NCBI GenBank assembly: GCA_015680685.1
Contig: MNCI01009457.1
Span: forward strand, 208,206 to 232,528
Length of the DNA stretch: 24,323 nucleotides
DNA from: Gnetum montanum
Taxonomy: Eukaryota > Streptophyta > Gnetopsida > Gnetales > Gnetaceae
Direction of reading: 5' to 3'
The notes beneath the pieces are model-generated. The model was not told the origin of the DNA. It saw only the letters and a program-made list of their open reading frames with translations, and ran no database searches. Both the position numbers and the translations under genes were made by a program. Position 1 is the first letter of the stretch, and every line of letters begins with the position of its first letter. Shown here in pieces: positions 8,951-17,733 of this stretch.

Positions 8951-10509
8951 ATGAAGGAGAAGAAGCTTTGGCCCTCGAGGTAGAGGCCCCTGTTACAGAA
9001 GAAGAAGAAGAGTCCCCGACTGCAAAGGAGGAGGCCCCTACCATAGAGGAAGAGGCCCCTACCGCTGATTATCCTTTCGTAGAGTGTGCCCCAGCACCCA
9101 AGGGGAATATCATGGTTGAAGATACTACCACACTATTAAGTAAGCTTGATGGGAAAGGGCTACAATTTGACGTTGATGAGTTTGACCATTTGCTTGATAG
9201 TATGTCGATTGGCGATCCCCCCACTCTCATCCTTGAGGGTTTTCTGGGTAGGAGCTTTGTACTATCATTTTTGTTACTTTTTAGTTTTGTTTTCCTCTTC
9301 TTCATCATGCTAACATGCTTTATTATGTAGCAAATATACTATTAAGGTCCCCAATTCTTCTTCTTTGATCTACCTCTGACCATGGACTGAGACCCTCGAT
9401 AAGTTTGCCTTTATGGAGGGGGTAGTTGACGACATGATCAATCATTTAAAGAAAATTGATCTTGAAATAGTTATGTTTGAATTACAACATTGGTCTCTCT
9501 AAGTTATTGCATTTTTAGCCACCATCTCATGATTGGTGCTTCCTTATGTGTGACTGAAAACTTCTAGTCTTAAGTGGGACCCAAGGCAGGTAGTTGACAT
9601 TGACGTTGTGCCTGAACTCCCTCCAAAGGTAATCGAGGTGCATTGTGATATATTCAAGGAGGTGAGTAAATGTGCACTGTACTTAGCATGATCCATGTGG
9701 GAGTGTAGGTGCATTAATGAAGACCCTTGGAAGAGGGTCCAAAAACTCAAAAAGGAGAAGGCTAGCCAAGCGGTTGAATTGGAGGATTTACAATCAAAAA
9801 ATGAATTTTTGATGGCTCATGACACCTTTGATGGCAGTTAGCATATGGCTATAATTGATTATGCAAGATACTAGTTATCCATACGAAGTAAGAATGAGGC
9901 CACTCGTGAAATCATTGAGCAACACTTGCAAATGGACCTACTGGCCCAGAAAAACTAGGACTGGAAGGACTACAGCACCAAAGTGTATGAATGGGGGCAG
10001 GAATAGAAAAGCCATAAACACATGTACAAGCTAGAATGTGTTGCCTACCATCAAAAATATCAAGATGCTTCTGTAGAATTGCATACTCATAAGCTATTTC
10101 CTAATGTAATTGGTGTTGCTAAGGCCTTTGATAAATTTATGCAATAGGTAGTGATTAGTGAGTCTCCCAAGAGGGAGATGACCTTGCCTTCCGAGGAGAC
10201 CACTACTGCCACCTTTTCTCTGAGGCCACCCACATGGACAACTGTGGAGAAGGGGAAAGTTATGGCAAGCGTTGATCTGAGGGAAGAAGATTGGATCAAC
10301 TTAACCGAGGAGGAAATTCTACGGTGCTTAGCAGTTGGCATGGACAAGATACCCCCAGAGATGGACATGGGCCTATCTCAGGTTAGCCACTCTCTATTAT
10401 ATTGTAGTTTGTTTCATAAGAGCCTTATTGTAATTTGATTCATTATTTTCTTTTTGTTTTTGTGCAGGATCCAAATGAAGATGTAGGACGTAGTGGGGCA
10501 AGAGATTAA
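8951..10509 (+). pseudogene. antisense gene exons 5-8, acidic linker and coiled-coil-like tail
   Basis: Exon 5 (8951-9247) encodes a Glu/Pro/Ala-rich linker with repeats of EEEAPT type, then DGKGLQFDVDEFDHLLDSM. A short exon near 9331-9495 contains DKFAFMEGVVDDMINHLKKI. The exon from about 9560 to 10381 is helical and charged (KKEKASQAVELEDLQSKNE), as in a coiled coil. It then has a proline-rich stretch and NLTEEEILRCLAVGMDKIPP. It keeps one frame for more than 800 bp despite stops at 9689 (TGA), 9839, 9872, 9956, 10004 and 10145 (all TAG). The last exon encodes DPNEDVGRSGARD and a TAA. Confidence 0.6.
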
Positions 10510-10560
10510 AAAACTAGCAAAGACTTGTAGTGTGATGGCAAAAGAGATATGATTTTTGTT

Positions 10561-11019
10561 TTTCTATTTTATTTTTTGTAACCTTTATTGTATAGACTCA
10601 AATTTAATGAAGAGTAAAAAGTGAAACACTTGTTTCATTTCTTTTGGTTAATATTTCATTAATGTGCTTGGGCCCCTTATGGGCCCTTTTTTCTAGTTTA
10701 AGGCCATTTTAGGCCATTGAAATAGTTTAAGGCCATTTTAGGCATTGCTATTTTAGGGCCATTTTGGGCCATGCAATATTTTAAGGCCATTTTAGGCCAT
10801 CGCAAACAGTGAACATAATGCAAAATCAAGACTAAAGAAACAAGATTATTAAGCCCAAGCATTCACAAAAGTGAATTAGAGGTAGACTCTAATTACGCAA
10901 TTGTTTCTAAACGCATTATGGGCTAGGTAGAGCATATGGCTGGGAAGCTTTGTGATGATATTCCTCTATGTTTTCATCTATGTTTGGAAAGGCAATTCGG
11001 CCCAAGTGGTTTCCTAGTC
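10561..11019. other. convergent spacer between antisense gene and gag-protease
   Basis: This is where both transcripts would end. No AATAAA is obvious for the plus-strand gene, although AATTTAATGAAG follows at about 10600. The only structured content is the repeat array at 10697-10806. No trace of RT or integrase is visible. Confidence 0.5.
10697..10806 (+). repeat. 25-29-bp tandem repeat, four copies
   Basis: Units of TTTAAGGCCATTTTAGGCCA plus a short variable tail begin at 10697, 10726, about 10752 and about 10779. Each unit contains two GGCCA-type half repeats, so the array is itself built from a shorter motif. Confidence 0.8.
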
Positions 11020-11535
11020 TAAGTTGGCAGTTTTGGGTGGCTTATCTGTTGAACATGGGTGTTCATCATGGATGGGTGATGCATTTTTAGAGATTTCTAT
11101 CTCTAACCCTTCTTCTATGTCTATATTATTTATATCTCAGGGGGCTACTTCATCACCAAAGATCACCACCTCCCCACTCAAGTAGGGTAGGTGGATTTCT
11201 TGGTGTATGGATGAGGAGACAGCTCTTAATTGGGCTAACCATGATCTCCCCAAGATCAAGTTAAACCTAGGCATCTCCTCCACCACAATAAATTTCGTGC
11301 TAGTGGAAAACTATTCCCCCACCACAAAGTTGATGTTAATAGTGCCTTTGACTACAACATGTGCTTCATTAAATGATTTTAAATAGGAAGTTACTGTGGG
11401 CTTGACTTGATCCACCATGCCCAATTTTTCAACAATGGGAAATAGTATCACATTAGTGGTAGCCCTGTCATCAATGTGTACTCTGTAAATTTTGTATTGA
11501 CCCCAAATCATGATAAACATGGGGATAGTAGTCAC
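11020..11535 (-). pseudogene. gypsy aspartic protease remnant
   Basis: The segment YRVHIDDRATTNVILFPIVE carries the retropepsin active-site pattern, but D-D-G-A-S/T has become D-D-R-A-T. The invariant glycine is replaced by arginine, so it should be inactive. After a TAG near 11308 the same frame continues with PRFNLILGRSWLAQLRAVSS and IHQEIHLPYLSGEVVIFGDE. This is the C-terminal signature (ILGR-WL) of plant gypsy proteases. Coding likeness fades by about 11020. Confidence 0.85.
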
Positions 11536-12477
11536 TTGATCCTTTTCAGGATCATCTTTGATGACCTTGTCTTGAAATGTTAACTGGGTTGGTCATGGTT
11601 CTTCGGCCATAGTAGGAAGCATGACGGCATGGATAGCTTTCTCCTCAGCTAGCATGTCCTCGCTAACCAAAATGGATGCTAACATGCAAATTAAAGCCTC
11701 ACGGTGCACTGTAGAATTCATTATTAGGTTATACAAGCTTAATGTTGTGTTCTTTTGCTTTAAAGCTTGCTTAACTTGCAAAAGCACATCTAGGAAATCT
11801 TGCCTATGGTCTGGTTGTTTGCAAACCTTTGCCTCTTCTATGTGCCCTAAAAGATGAATCTCTTGAGGGGGAGTGGGTTTAGATTGAATGACAAGTTTTG
11901 TTGGCTCCATGGGCAGTGGTTGGGCATGTGTGTTGTTACTCGTAGCCTTCGATGATGAAGTCATGGGCATGACCAATAGAGGGGTGGGCTTAGCGAGGTC
12001 CAATGTAGTGTGTTTTCTAGCTAACTTATCTACTAGATGCTCTTCACGTTTCCTCAGATGGGAACATTGTGATGTAGTTCCTATCGTTGGACCTTGGGTT
12101 GCAAAGGAAGCCATATGCTTGGGCATCTTGATAATGAAAGGTGCCTAAGTTGTTGTGGTAGCAGGTGGTATAGTCTTAAGCAAAAAATGTGTGACAGATG
12201 CCTGAGGAGGGACTTTAGTGACAAATGGGGCTTGTGACCTAGTTGTTGTTGATGCTTCAAGGTTGTGGGGAGGTACACGAACCATAAATGATTCATGTTG
12301 TGACTCTACGTTATCATCAATGCCAATGGCATTGATAGTGTAACCTTCATTGTTAGCATTCAAAGGATCCTTGTAAATGTTCATTGATTGGTTTTCAAGT
12401 CGGATAGGATTGCTCTTGTCAAGGACCAACTTACCTTGATCAATCATTCATTGAATGTTATCTTTTAGTGCCAAGAA

Positions 12478-12522
12478 ATAGTTTGTGTCATGCCCGCACA
12501 CTTGATGATAATTGTAGAAACA
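12478..12522 (-). pseudogene. degenerate zinc-knuckle-like motif of gag
   Basis: The minus strand reads CFYNYHQVCGHDTNYF. Related gypsy gags have a Cys...His...His...Cys pattern here with GH-T--C. The last cysteine position is a tyrosine (codon TAT, one transition from TGT). The following text (LALKDNIQ, stop, MIDQGKLV) fits the usual LK--I--LI--G-L stretch, with TGA where Arg or another residue is normal. Confidence 0.6.
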
Positions 12523-12729
12523 CTCTAGTCTAAAGTCTTACGTATTGATGGGTCATTAAGCATAACCACAGAGGGGTCACGAAGGACTTCATAGTACCTC
12601 TGATGCCATTTAAGAGCCTCCTCTAACATCCGTTTATGTTGAATGTAACCCGCTCCCAGTAATTGTTTTAGAGGCTCAAATGGCCTGATTGGTAGTGCAG
12701 TATATTTTGAACAGTCCTTGCTCAAACTT

Positions 12730-13455
12730 TGGCCTCACCGAAGTTTGGGCCATATTTGCTAAGGTCAAAGGTTGGCTAGTGCTACTAGGGTTGGGTGTTT
12801 TGTTGGTTGTGGCATGAGTTTTAGATGCTTTATCCCTCTGTTTACCCTTGTTGGTTTCATGGGCTATAGTGGCCACTATGGTTGTCATGGTTTTTCCTCT
12901 CTCCTTGTCCTTCTTTGTGTGTGCTTTTTTATATGCTACATAGGATGGATCCCTACTAGCCTCCACTACATCTTCGATACTCTTGGTTTGAGTGAACGCC
13001 TGGCTAAGGGAATGTAGAGCCAAGTAGTATAGCTTGGATTTAATAAAATCATTTACTACACCTTTAAAAATGGCCAGTAAATGGGCCTTGGTGATTGGTT
13101 CACAAATTTCATTTAGGGTAGCACTCCATCACTGTATGAACTTTTGTACGGATTTTAGTGGCTCTTGTTTAACGCTCATAAGTTGGTCCAAAGTGACTTC
13201 CGGTGTTAGGTTATACTTAAAGCAAGTCACAAACTAGCTTAATAGTTCTTCCAATGTTGAGATTGAGGCAAGGGGAAGCACGCAATACCAATCTAAGGAT
13301 TTACCCTTCAAGGACATGGCAAAAACACGGATGATGGCATGAGGCCATGGCTGTTGTAGCAGGGACTCAAACCTAAATGTAACTAGGTGGGAATTTGGGT
13401 CACCCTCTCCATTGTATTTTGTGAACTGGGGTAGTTGTACCCTAGGAGGCAATGT
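12730..13455 (-). pseudogene. retrotransposon gag core domain
   Basis: From 13452 the frame reads PPRVQLPQFTKYNGEGDPNS, then HLVTFRFE, FAMSLKGKSLDWYCVLP and SISTLEELLS. This matches the Retrotrans_gag pattern (F-G--DP--H, SL-G-A--WY--LP, I-----L). A TAG and then a TGA interrupt the following helical part. The downstream open frame from 13023 (LHSLSQAFTQTKSIEDVVE) is in the same frame. A basic Lys/Thr-rich linker follows. Confidence 0.85.
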
Positions 13456-14687
13456 TCATGTTGGAATGGTTGGAATAATTAGGTCATCCTAATAGAAGTC
13501 CATGACCTGGACTGTTTCTGAGCTAGTGGCTTTAAGCCATTTTATTTCATCAGTAAGGGTCTAGATGAGCTGGAAAGCTTGGTCCAAACCTGGGGGTGTC
13601 ACAGGGGGTTGCAAGGCTACCAAAGTAGCCATCATCAATGGCATTGTTGGGGCAGTGAATAGTTTCATGGGGGACACTGTTGGAACAGCTCCTACAAGTG
13701 GTGTTGCCTGAGCAATCCACATCCCAGTAGGTTGTGCTGACAGGGCAACTACCATTGGTGGTGCCATAGGGATAGTTACCTATCGAATTGGTGGGGTGGC
13801 CCATAGCCCTATGTTTGGCTATACTACATGTGGAACTTGATACGCTTGGGGCTGCACATAGTGTGACATTTGAGACAGTTAGGATGTAGGGGAAGAAGTC
13901 GTTGTTGTCCACCACGCAGTTGAGGCTAGGCCTACTACTAGTGGTGGGATAGGTGTAAATGAGGGGACAAAAGAAGAACTCATGTGTAATTATGACATAG
14001 GCATAGTATGCACATATGGTAACTTAGATGTCACAAATGTTGGGTGTGATATCCTGACAAACTAGGAAGAAAGGGTAACTAGGAATGAAGTTGAAGGGCC
14101 TACATGCTGATATGTTGAAAACATTGCATGACTACCCATCATCGAAGAGAGTTTGGGCTGTGGCAGTGTTATGGGAGTAGCAAAGAAGGCAGAAGATAGG
14201 AGCTGGTGTGATTGAAAGATAGAGGTGGAAGGGACAGCCATGGTGTAGATCAGGCCACCACCTTCAGATTGGGAATCCAACTCCTCTTACCCATCCTGAA
14301 ACGGTTCATCATAGTGGGATGTTGTGTCTTGTTCTCTTAACCTACTTAATTGCACAAGTTGTTTTAACACCCATTGATACGTTTCAGTCAATGGGTAGTG
14401 GCATCAAGAGTAGGAGTGAACTCCCTTCTATTCCGATGGATGAACTCAAAGTTACGTTTTTCTTCGAACTTATGATGGTCTCACGGTAGGTTCGCTTGGG
14501 TTTTTGCGCACAGAAAATTATATAGCTCTACATCTTGGGGCAGACATTCAGGTGACTACTATTACAGCCTAAGAGACTATCACTATACTAACACTAGGCT
14601 GGGTGGTCGCTCAGGACCTACCATATGTGGGATAGAGTAGGATACCTTCAAGTTCGAGGTGGGAACTACAGTGGTTGCAGGATTCAT

Positions 14688-15173
14688 CTTTTCTATTATG
14701 AAAAAAGGTACAAATAGGAGAGATATGTGTAAGAAATAGTTGCAAATAGCACATTTTTATGCTAAGAGGTTATAGTTGAAAACTGTAAGGATGCTAGGCT
14801 AAAACCAAGTATGCTTGGAAATGTTGGAAATTGGTTATCTTCACTATTGTGCCTGCTACGTTGAGCATGACTGCTACGCTGACAAGGTTACTACGCCACA
14901 CAAAACGTAGGTAGCGTAACATAGTGGACAATGTATCGTGGTGGATAATGTAACATAGTATATGGTGCAATGTAGTAGATAGCATAACACAATAAATGGT
15001 TTTGGGACTTTTATCCTACAAGGTTCCAAAGGAATCGTTGGCTGGGGCCGATCTGTACCAACTAGTGTGCAGACAACCACAGGGGTGTCATGTCTACACT
15101 AGTTGGGTGCTAATAGCAGGGTACAGAATGCATGTAGGACTACTCATGAAGCAAAGAAGGAACACAATGGTCA
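14688..15173 (-). other. retrotransposon leader between primer-binding site and gag
   Basis: About 485 nt of non-coding DNA in the sense direction. It contains a strong inverted repeat (15058-15106) and a cluster of GTAGCGTAACATAG motifs (about 14850-14990) of the same family as those in the LTR region and in intron 1 of the antisense gene. Confidence 0.5.
15058..15106 (-). repeat. leader inverted repeat (hairpin)
   Basis: CCAACTAGTGTGCAGACA (15058-15075) is complementary to TGTCTACACTAGTTGG (15091-15106) over 16 pairs, with a two-base bulge and a 15-nt loop. In the sense RNA it lies about 70 nt downstream of the primer-binding site, where retroelements often carry packaging or dimerisation structures. 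Confidence 0.75.
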
Positions 15174-15192
15174 GGCCCTCCTTCTAGCACCA
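15174..15192 (-). other. candidate primer-binding site
   Basis: On the minus strand this reads TGGTGCTAGAAGGAGGGCC. It begins with TGG, the complement of tRNA 3' CCA, and lies a few bases after a plausible LTR end (GGATGTCA, ending at 15200). Similar GGCGCTAGAAGGAGGG-like strings occur at this site in other plant gypsy elements as I recall; I have not assigned the tRNA. Confidence 0.55.
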
Positions 15193-15872
15193 AAAACTAT
15201 GACATCCAAAAACGTCGGTAGCTGGAATCACCAAGAGGTTACCGGGCACATAGCCTAACCCCAAGTCTACTAGAGGGACATGCTGGAAAAGACAAAAACA
15301 AGGTGCCCTAAATGATTTGGTCGATTAGATAGGGACTTACACGGTGTACAATAACCTTTTTTGAACAATGATTTTTAAATGTTACGCATGGAGATCGAAA
15401 TGAAGAAAACCATAGCATACAGAACAGTAAAAGCATAGCAAAGTATGTAATTAAGCAATAAACGTGAACTGATACACAATGATGCAAAATATATGCTATA
15501 ATGAAATGAAATGAGCTTAAGTAAGAGAATGCACCATTCCAAAATTGAGGGATTTTTCTTTTGATTGAGTGATGAAAGTGTACAACTGGGGTGCAATGCT
15601 AGGTAAACATAACTTGACAACAAAACTACTTGGTCATAGTTCCTGGGACACTGCAAGTGTTTCACTAGTAGGCATGGATAGCTGATGCTTGCTGGGTCAA
15701 GAGTTTCTACATCGGGGTTGGAGAGAAACTTGAGAAGCTCCAATGCTAGGGTTTGTTGTTTTTCACTACTTGCCAATCTTGCCAACTACTAAAAGCCAAT
15801 CTTTTCTACCAACAACTCAAAAAGCCAACCTCTCTTTTTTCAAGCCAACCCCTAGAACGTTGTCTACTAGGA

Positions 15873-15880
15873 TATTTATA
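15873..15880 (-). promoter_or_regulatory. candidate LTR TATA box (inner)
   Basis: The minus strand reads CTC-TATAAATA-TCCTAG. It lies 680 bp from the primer-binding site, a normal R-U5 distance for a plant LTR. AGCCAA-type short repeats follow it. Confidence 0.45.
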
Positions 15881-16355
15881 GAGTTAAGAGTGGGAGAGAG
15901 GCATGGGTTGGATGCCACATGTCCTGGGTCCTACATAACTTGGATGTAAATATGCCAAACTGGTGTGCTACGCTCAAAATGCGATGCTACACTGAAGTGC
16001 TTTGCTGAAATGTGATGCTAAAGTGCTACACTAAATGGAACGAGGATGGAACAGGAACACTTACTGAGCTATGACCATGTTGTTTAGACCATATGTACCA
16101 GAGTCCAAGGGACTACCATGTTTTACAAGAAATGCTTACAACAAATGCAAAGTGAAGCTTACACTTTAGGACTACGTCTTTCCCTCTCTTCCAAGTAGGG
16201 CCAAGCATAGGGACAATTTTGGGACCTAGTCAAAGAATGTAACAAGCAAAGTAATCTATTGATGTTGGCTATTGAAGTGATGCTAGAGTAGAAATGGCTA
16301 CCGTCGATGAGTTCTAGAACTTCTGGTGACGTCTTGAGGCTCCTCCACGAGTGTT

Positions 16356-17217
16356 ACACTATCTACGCTACCCAGTGTAGCAACATAGTGTGAACACTTT
16401 GCCTGCTATGCTAGGTAGCGTAGCACAGTGTAGCATTCCTCTTTTGCATGAATTTTACCCATATAACTGAAAATATCATTTTGACACCTAGTTAGGCAAG
16501 CAAATTTAGCAATTGGCAATCCTGCTTTTCATGTTAAAAGGTCCTAGGGCCTACTGATTTCATCCTTGGGACACTTTTGGACTTTGGGTCTTGGCTACGC
16601 TATGCTATGTTGTGTAGCGTAGCATAGCATAGCAGTCAGTCTAGCATGAATCTGAGTCAGAACCTATAATTCTTTGTTAGGAGACTTTGATTGAGACCTG
16701 AGGGTAAAGTGGGGAAGGCAGTCTTGGAGGTCAAAGCATGGCCAAGTGCAATTTTTTGATAGAGCATCTTGTCAGAAGATTGTCACCCTACTATGTTGTG
16801 CTATGCTGTGTAGCATAGCACAACGTAGCACCCAGTTTTTCCTAAATTTTTACTTACTCTACAAGTTCTCTATCATAGGATCTTGGTCATGTCCTATGGT
16901 GGTGGTAGAACAAGCATCTTCCATGGTCAAAGCATGGGAAATTGAGTTTACTTCATCAAAATAATCTGAGCAGAGATTTTATCACATTAGAACCCTACTA
17001 TACTATGCTACGTTGTGTAGTGTAGCACTCAAATGGATATGATTTATGATGAAATTTTCCACATTCTCCTGTGTCATGTTGATCATGCTTCAAGGATGAA
17101 GTAATGCAAGCATCCTCAAAGGTTGAACCATTGTCAACTACACCTTTCAGGTCTGACCCATCACTTGAGCAAGTCTTGGTCACCGTGTGGCCTACTACAC
17201 TGTGCAATGTAGCGTAG
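16356..17217 (-). repeat. diverged about-200-bp tandem repeat with TGCTACGCTATG hairpins
   Basis: Hairpins built from TGCTACGCTATG-like arms are centred near 16374, 16414, 16616, 16809, 17016 and 17204. The last five are spaced 202, 193, 207 and 188 bp. The sequence between them also aligns loosely: GCATCTTCCATGGTCAAAGC-like, then (C)TTGAGCAG-like, then CACCCTACTA-like blocks recur in order. This is a decayed tandem array of about 200-bp units, not isolated simple repeats. Confidence 0.65.
16791..16828. repeat. 17-bp-stem hairpin with 4-nt loop
   Basis: CTATGTTGTGCTATGCT (16791-16807) pairs with AGCATAGCACAACGTAG (16812-16828) at 16 of 17 positions, the exception being a G-T type mismatch. 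The loop is GTGT. It is the best of the hairpin series. Confidence 0.85.
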
Positions 17218-17470
17218 CATAGCAAGCACCTTAGAGAATTTTTCAAACTATTTTGGCCATCCTGAACACTTTCGACAACTCCTAGCATGGTCCTTGGGTA
17301 GACCGTCAACCTGGTCATGTGTCAAGCTAGGCAAGCTAGAGTGTAACAAGCTTGTCACTTAAACCTCTTATTGTGGGCACTTGGAAAATACTCTAACTTT
17401 CAAACAGACTACAAGAGTTTCGCTACTTGACTGCTAAAAGACTTCTTCCCAATTGTGCGCCTAGGCACTG

Positions 17471-17478
17471 TATTTATA
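17471..17478 (-). promoter_or_regulatory. candidate LTR TATA box (outer)
   Basis: The minus strand reads AAGCC-TATAAATA-CAGTGCC, about 255 bp inside the presumed outer LTR edge and just downstream of the AT-rich array. If this is the active promoter, the R-U5 part would be unusually long (about 2.2 kb). Confidence 0.45.
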
Positions 17479-17494
17479 GGCTTGGGAGCAACTA

Positions 17495-17716
17495 CTCTAA
17501 TAATTAGAGTAACCGCTCTAATAATTAGAATAAGTACTAAAATAACAGCCAAAGTAACCTCTCTAATAATTAGAATAACTTCTAGAGTAACCACTCTAAT
17601 AATTAGAATAACTGCTAGAATGACCGCTAAAGTAACCACTCTAATAATTAGAGTAACTGCTAAAGTAACTGCTAGGGTAACTACTCTAATAATTAAAGTA
17701 ACTTCTAGAGTAACCG
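17495..17716. repeat. nested AT-rich minisatellite of 21/33/45-bp units
   Basis: Six units each begin CTCTAATAATTAGA, at 17495 (21 bp), 17516 (45), 17561 (33), 17594 (45), 17639 (45) and 17684 (33). Lengths differ by 12 because each unit carries none, one or two copies of a 12-bp piece like TAACTGCTAGAG. All lengths are multiples of three, so both strands stay open: LIIRVTA-type text on plus, VTLAVTLIIRV-type on minus. These are repeat translations, not genes. The core CTCTAATAATTAGAG is nearly self-complementary. Confidence 0.9.
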
Positions 17717-17733
17717 CTCTCATCATACCCCCA

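Larger units (their letters stand above)
5555..10560 (+). pseudogene. multi-exon antisense gene inside the Tat-like element
   Basis: Proposed exons are 5663-5784, about 7268-7371, 7456-7730, 7818-8868, 8951-9247, 9331 to about 9495, about 9560-10381 and 10468-10509. The coding frame continues across several introns only when they are removed. Phase 2 joins 7371 to 7456, phase 1 joins 7730 to 7818, phase 1 joins 8868 to 8951, and phase 0 joins 10381 to 10468, followed by TAA at 10507-10509. Donors are GTGAGT, GTGTGT, GTAAGT and GTTAGC; acceptors include TTCTAG and GTGCAG. The 9247/9331 junction is out of phase by one base. At least eight in-frame stops and two frameshifts show the copy is dead. 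The product would be a large protein with a mobile-domain-like front half, an acidic middle and a helical, coiled-coil-like rear. Confidence 0.65.
11020..14687 (-). pseudogene. gag-pro: gag-protease polyprotein of Tat-like element
   Basis: One minus-strand frame can be followed from about 14400 to about 11020, broken by stops but with little frame drift. A slip near 14390 separates the probable start region (ATG at 14687, MNPATTVVPTSNLKVS...). A pair of compensating slips near 12715 and 12530 moves a short middle piece to another frame. Domain order is an N-terminal region with EFIHRNRREFTPTLDATTH then YQWVLKQLVQLSRLREQ, a Pro/Ala-rich linker, the gag capsid-like core, a zinc-knuckle-like motif, a long linker, then aspartic protease. 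RT does not follow. In-frame stops are mostly TAG or TGA. Confidence 0.8.
5391..17733 (-). mobile_element. Tat/Ogre-like Ty3/gypsy element without RT or integrase, carrying an antisense gene
   Basis: In the minus-strand sense direction the order is: LTR-like region (about 17733 to 15200), candidate primer-binding site (15192-15174), leader, and gag-protease (14687 to about 11020). A gene on the opposite strand (about 10560 down to 5555) follows. Tat-lineage plant elements are known to carry extra open frames, including antisense ones between pol and the 3' LTR, so the layout fits that group. Only about 450 bp separates the end of the protease from the antisense gene's 3' end. That leaves no room for RT, RNase H or integrase, so the copy would need proteins supplied from elsewhere. 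I did not find a matching 3' LTR, so the left boundary is a guess, and truncation or a composite origin is possible. Confidence 0.55.
15200..17733 (-). repeat. candidate long 5' LTR
   Basis: On the minus strand the region would begin TGGGGGTATGATGAGAG (at 17733) and end GGATGTCA (at 15200), giving TG...CA ends about 2.5 kb apart. This is within the range of long Tat/Ogre LTRs. It carries two TATAAATA boxes on the sense strand and large amounts of element-specific repeats. No second copy is seen in the window, so the ends are unproven. A minus-strand open frame at 15375-15785 has no recognised domain and is probably U5 sequence or chance. Confidence 0.4.

Noticed and set aside
13550-13915. 121-codon minus-strand frame
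   Set aside because: Out of frame with gag-protease; the frame that starts at 13767 is the one continuous with gag.
15375-15785. 136-codon minus-strand frame as a gene
   Set aside because: No domain recognised; the second half is a hydrophobic run from AT-rich DNA, and it lies within the presumed LTR downstream of a TATA box.
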